Positions 6,324 to 7,600 of a DNA stretch of 7,600 nucleotides are shown piece after piece. Position numbers and translations under genes: made by a program. How positions within the stretch are numbered: the stretch's first letter is position 1; every line of letters begins with the position of its first letter. Source of the stretch: an uncultured Campylobacter sp. (lineage in GTDB: Bacteria > Campylobacterota > Campylobacteria > Campylobacterales > Campylobacteraceae); the NCBI RefSeq assembly GCF_938045465.1, contig NZ_CALIBF010000138.1:1-7600 (forward strand), given 5' to 3'. The notes below the pieces were generated by a model, which saw only the letters and a program-made list of their open reading frames with translations, was not told the DNA's origin and did no database searches.

Positions 6324-6818
6324 TTAATTCATAAGCTTGAGCTGCGTTTCGAAGGCGGATTTGGGGTAGAGGCCGATGAGCTTTTTAACCGCTTTGCCGT
6401 TTTTATCGTAGATCACCGACGTGGGGGTGCCGAAAATGCCGCCTACGATGGATTCAAAGTATTTCACCGAGCTCGCGCCGCTGACGCTTGGGAATTTTAT
6501 CCCCTTTTCGCGAGCGACCGCGGCGTCGGCTTCCAAGCCTTTACCGTCGCCTAGAATGCCGATGATCAGCGCGTCGCCGCTAGCTTGTAGCTCATTTAGC
6601 ACGGGTACTTGGGCTTTGCATGCGCCGCAGCTGCTGGTGTAAAAAAACAGCACGAACGGCTTGTCGTTGCCCTCGATCTTTAGCGTGCGCTCGGAGGGGT
6701 CAAACTTGGAGGCGAGCGAGGCGCCGTCACTGCTTAGATGGTGCTTCCATCCGTCGCAACCTGCGAGTAGCAACGCAAACACGGCGGTAGCAACTTTTAA
6801 ATTTAAAAATTTAATCAT
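6324..6818 (-). CDS. TlpA/thioredoxin-fold lipoprotein (thiol-disulfide oxidoreductase)
   Basis: A 164-residue protein with a lipoprotein signal peptide: hydrophobic run then LLAGC, with the lipidated Cys at 21. The mature part has a thioredoxin-like fold: VLFFYTSSCGACK with the redox pair Cys64-Gly-Ala-Cys67, IGILGDG in the next strand, GTPTSVIYDKNGK with the cis-proline at 132, and the closing KLIGLYPKSAFETQL. It should act as an envelope disulfide reductase or oxidase; CGAC and the missing Trp before the first Cys differ from classical thioredoxin (WCGPC). Asp at +2 after the lipid Cys is the inner-membrane retention signal in E. coli; whether it works so here is unknown. The ATG overlaps the TGA of the upstream ORF (ATGA), and AAGGCGGA lies 8-15 bases before it. 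Partner protein unknown. Confidence 0.85.
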   Translation of the reverse strand: MIKFLNLKVATAVFALLLAGCDGWKHHLSSDGASLASKFDPSERTLKIEGNDKPFVLFFYTSSCGACKAQVPVLNELQASGDALIIGILGDGKGLEADAAVAREKGIKFPSVSGASSVKYFESIVGGIFGTPTSVIYDKNGKAVKKLIGLYPKSAFETQLKLMN

Positions 6819-7171
6819 TTAAAATCCGCCTTCGGGCGCGCTAAACCGGCTTTTAAATCTGCGTTTGAAATTTTAAAATTTATGGCGCGATCTCTGCCGG
6901 AGTTTATATCGCTATCCGCGCCTAGGCGTATGTTGCGATCCGCGTCGAAATCTGTGCCCGTAGCGTTTCGGTTTTTAAAATTTAGACTTTTAAAATTTTT
7001 ACCCACTCCGCTCGGTTTTGCGACGGCGCTTGATATTTCGAGGCAAAGGGCTTCGGCGGGACGTGCGCAGCAAAGAGCCGCACCTGCTCGCGCGAGCTTT
7101 GTGTGAACCCAAAAAGAGCGCGAGCAGGCGGTGAAATTTTTAAATTTTAACGTAGCTTTATTTTTCATCAT
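6815..7171 (-). CDS. Hypothetical 118-aa protein, uncertain
   Basis: The frame starts with ATGATG (7171-7166) and ends in a TGA that overlaps the lipoprotein ATG by 4 bases, a layout typical of translationally coupled genes. The product does not look like a standard domain. The first half is basic with four Cys and Ala-rich; the second half (from about 60) is rich in Asp, Asn, Lys and Arg, with loosely repeated DFDADRN, GADSDIN, GRDRAIN and SNADLK phrases. There is no signal peptide and no clear ribosome site before the start (AGCTCGC only). The +1 frame over 6997-7144 also reads as a reasonable protein (phrases FGFTQSS and REQVRLFAAHVPPKPF) but has no ATG, so a frameshifted or decayed gene is possible. 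It may be only a spacer in the operon. Confidence 0.35.
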   Translation of the reverse strand: MMKNKATLKFKNFTACSRSFWVHTKLARAGAALCCARPAEALCLEISSAVAKPSGVGKNFKSLNFKNRNATGTDFDADRNIRLGADSDINSGRDRAINFKISNADLKAGLARPKADFK

Positions 7172-7183
7172 GCGAGCTAAATT

Positions 7184-7498
7184 TTACGCACCGTCATTTT
7201 GCGCGCCCGAATTTTTACCACCTTGATTTTCGCCGCTTAAATTTTCAGCGCTCCGATCTTCGCCACCTAAATTTTGCGAGGCGGGATTTTGTTCGCTCGC
7301 AGCTTCGGCGCTAGAGCTTTGTGAGGCGCTTTTGTTTTGATTGCGATCTGAAATTTTATCCTGCGAGCCGAGATTGTGCTTCATCGTGCTTTGATCCAAA
7401 AGCTCTATTCGATCGAGCTTGCCGTGTCTTAGGCGCACCACTTTGTCGGCAAATTTGGACGAAAATTCCACTGCGAAATCTCTATAAAATTTTGCCAT
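7184..7498 (-). CDS. Small hypothetical protein with a 5-residue repeat tail
   Basis: From the ATG at 7498 the product is 104 residues; a TTG at 7528 would add ten. Neither start has a good ribosome site. Residues 1-40 are basic and look folded, with KFADKVVRLRHGKLDRI (15-31). This resembles the segment after the H-loop in ABC-transporter ATPases (ADRVxxLRDGKI), but no Walker motifs are present. From about 43 the protein becomes low-complexity, rich in Ser, Gln, Asn, Ala, Gly and Glu. Residues 67-101 form seven in-phase 5-residue units ending in Asn or Asp, such as ASEQN, RSAEN, LSGEN, QGGKN. It lies 38 bases after the stop of the partial radical SAM gene and 12 bases before the next ORF, so it is probably in the same operon. 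Function unknown. Confidence 0.55.
   Translation of the reverse strand: MAKFYRDFAVEFSSKFADKVVRLRHGKLDRIELLDQSTMKHNLGSQDKISDRNQNKSASQSSSAEAASEQNPASQNLGGEDRSAENLSGENQGGKNSGAQNDGA
7196..7300 (-). repeat. 15-base coding tandem repeat (seven degenerate units)
   Basis: Seven 15-base units encode five residues each. The last codon is AAT in six units and GAT in one, usually preceded by GAA, CAA or AAA. The middle codons are GGY, AGC, GCS or similar, and the first codon is free. The period is exact through residues 67-101 of the small protein, with no indel. The units differ at many bases, so this is an old or selected repeat, not a recent slippage array. Confidence 0.75.
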
Positions 7499-7536
7499 TA
7501 AATTACGAAACGAAATTCTACCTCGCAATTCCGCCG

Positions 7537-7600
7537 CTATTTCTTGGCGATTTTATAGTAGCCGTCTTTAAAAACGACCTTGTCAGCATCTATAAGGCGC
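7537..7600 (-). CDS. C-terminal tail of a second radical SAM protein (rest outside window)
   Basis: Read on the minus strand from the window edge, 20 codons precede a TAG at 7539-7537. The encoded tail contains DADKVVFKDGYYKIAKK and matches the end of the complete radical SAM protein at 2688-3584 (GAGKVVFKDGFYEIAKG) at 14 of 20 positions, including the position of the stop. A 21-base run is identical between the two genes (3539-3559 on plus and 7562-7582 on minus). This supports a paralog, or at least a shared C-terminal winged-helix module. Only the tail is visible, so the presence of the SAM-binding domain and the completeness of the gene are inferred. It would head the minus-strand operon leading to the thioredoxin-fold lipoprotein. 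Confidence 0.6.
   Translation of the reverse strand, partial: RLIDADKVVFKDGYYKIAKK

Noticed and set aside
6882..7106. 74-residue plus-strand frame
   Set aside because: Arg/Ala/Ser/Leu-rich product with no motif or ribosome site, antisense to the operon upstream of the lipoprotein; best explained as a shadow.

Overview
The window looks like chromosomal DNA of a relatively GC-rich oral-type Campylobacter (the C. gracilis / C. showae / C. rectus kind). The evidence is the epsilonproteobacterial character of the proteins, Campylobacter-style codon use (many AAA TTT, TTT AAA and TTA codons set in otherwise GC-rich genes), and non-coding DNA full of the word AAATTT between GC-rich blocks. The species is an inference. 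I see no tRNA, rRNA, insertion sequence, integrase or convincing CRISPR array.

Left part, plus strand: the last 49 codons of aspartate-semialdehyde dehydrogenase (asd), a 304-base gap, a YqhA/UPF0114-type membrane protein and, 2 bases later, hemE (uroporphyrinogen decarboxylase). A 690-base non-coding stretch follows; it carries a pair of 28/29-base direct repeats with a palindromic core. Next is a complete radical SAM protein of the COG0731 (wyosine-synthetase-like) family. A 935-base stretch without a convincing gene separates this part from the right part.

Right part, minus strand: a signal-peptide-bearing subtype B tannase-like serine esterase, with catalytic Ser/Asp/His and the galloyl-binding Lys/Glu/Asp recognisable by comparison with the Lactiplantibacillus plantarum enzyme. 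Upstream of it lies what looks like a compact minus-strand operon. It begins beyond the window edge with the C-terminal tail of a second radical SAM protein, whose last 20 residues closely match the end of the complete radical SAM gene 4 kb away. It continues with a small protein ending in a strict 5-residue repeat, an uncertain 118-aa ORF, and a thioredoxin-fold lipoprotein joined by an ATGA overlap.

The core genes are housekeeping (lysine/threonine/methionine and cell-wall precursor supply; haem synthesis). The more unusual content is the exported tannase, the radical SAM paralog with its small repeat protein and redox lipoprotein, and the extreme density of AAATTT. AAATTT fits RAATTY, the methylation motif linked to DNA discrimination during transformation in C. 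jejuni.
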